Assembly: GCA_947462335.1 (NCBI GenBank)
Contig: OX381715.1
Location: forward strand, 36,494,650-36,558,649
DNA from: Harmothoe impar
Lineage: Eukaryota > Annelida > Polychaeta > Phyllodocida > Polynoidae
DNA length: 64,000 nucleotides
Direction: 5' to 3'
The notes beneath the pieces were generated by a model. That model saw nothing but the letters and a program-made list of their open reading frames with translations. It did no database searches and was not told where the DNA came from. The position numbers and the translations under genes were made by a program. Of the stretch, positions 63,745-64,000 are shown piece by piece (positions within the stretch are counted from its first letter, which is position 1; each line of letters opens with the position of its first letter).

Positions 63745-64000
63745 CTTACTCCATCTGATACAATAAATAACGATATCAAAGCTCGGTAACTGTCATGTCA
63801 GCTGTACTCAGGAAGTGATAGTTTCTTTTTGCCAAGGAAACGACGTACCATTTATGCCTGGCGCTACATCAGTATGTGTTACTAAAAAAGGTTCATATTT
63901 TCACACTGTGATGGATGGAGTGAGGATTATATTTTAATGCCTGGGGCGAGGGGAACTTAATATCAACTTTGCATTGAGATAGAATCCCTGTGTAGCAGGT
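63745..64000. other. Non-coding right edge
   Basis: Nothing recognised. Confidence 0.4.

Overview
The window is nuclear DNA from an animal, most likely an invertebrate. It has spliced protein genes with consensus splice sites, a death-domain exon, several non-LTR retrotransposon remnants, tRNA-like SINE heads, very many short palindromic DNA elements, and one complete retrovirus-like LTR element with an envelope gene. I cannot name the species. There are no bacterial-type operons, no CRISPR array and no rRNA gene. About three quarters of the sequence is repeat-rich non-coding DNA.

Two host genes are visible, both on the minus strand. Gene 1 has a 478-codon coiled-coil exon (7965-9399) that ends at a CAG|GTGAGT donor. 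A second exon (1-427) opens at a pyrimidine-rich CCAG acceptor in exactly the complementary phase, encodes a death domain and runs off the left edge. Gene 2 encodes a predicted 236-residue secreted protein from three exons: a short signal-peptide exon behind a TATA box (58661-58694), an Asn/Gly/Tyr-rich exon (42277-42651) and a six-cysteine C-terminal exon (41795-42096). All phases agree.

Intron 1 of gene 2 is about 16 kb because a 13,542-bp Ty3/gypsy-type element (43853-57394) sits in it in the same orientation as the gene. The element has two 651-bp LTRs with no difference I could see, a 4-bp target duplication (GTGT), a primer-binding-site candidate, a polypurine tract, an uninterrupted gag, an uninterrupted pol reached by a canonical -1 slippery heptamer directly before the gag stop, and an uninterrupted env resembling the baculovirus-F / errantivirus family. 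It looks young and structurally complete. Its unusual points are a Gag without zinc knuckles but with an Arg/Asp/Ser repeat tail, a long spacer between RNase H and integrase, and an Env with a second membrane segment and a long C-terminal domain.

The rest is mostly dispersed repeats. The dominant family is a roughly 220-260-bp, TTAA-flanked, multi-hairpin MITE with more than 20 copies here. Other elements are foldback and TIR families, two 5'-truncated LINEs embedded in minisatellites, LINE crumbs, SINE-like pieces, a decayed DIRS-like element (60207-61834) with a 263-bp tandem duplication, and several micro- and minisatellites.

Layout: 1-9.4 kb gene 1 with repeat-filled intron; 9.4-41.8 kb repeat desert between genes; 41.8-58.7 kb gene 2 with the provirus in its first intron; 58.9-64 kb MITEs, DIRS-like remnant and further repeats.
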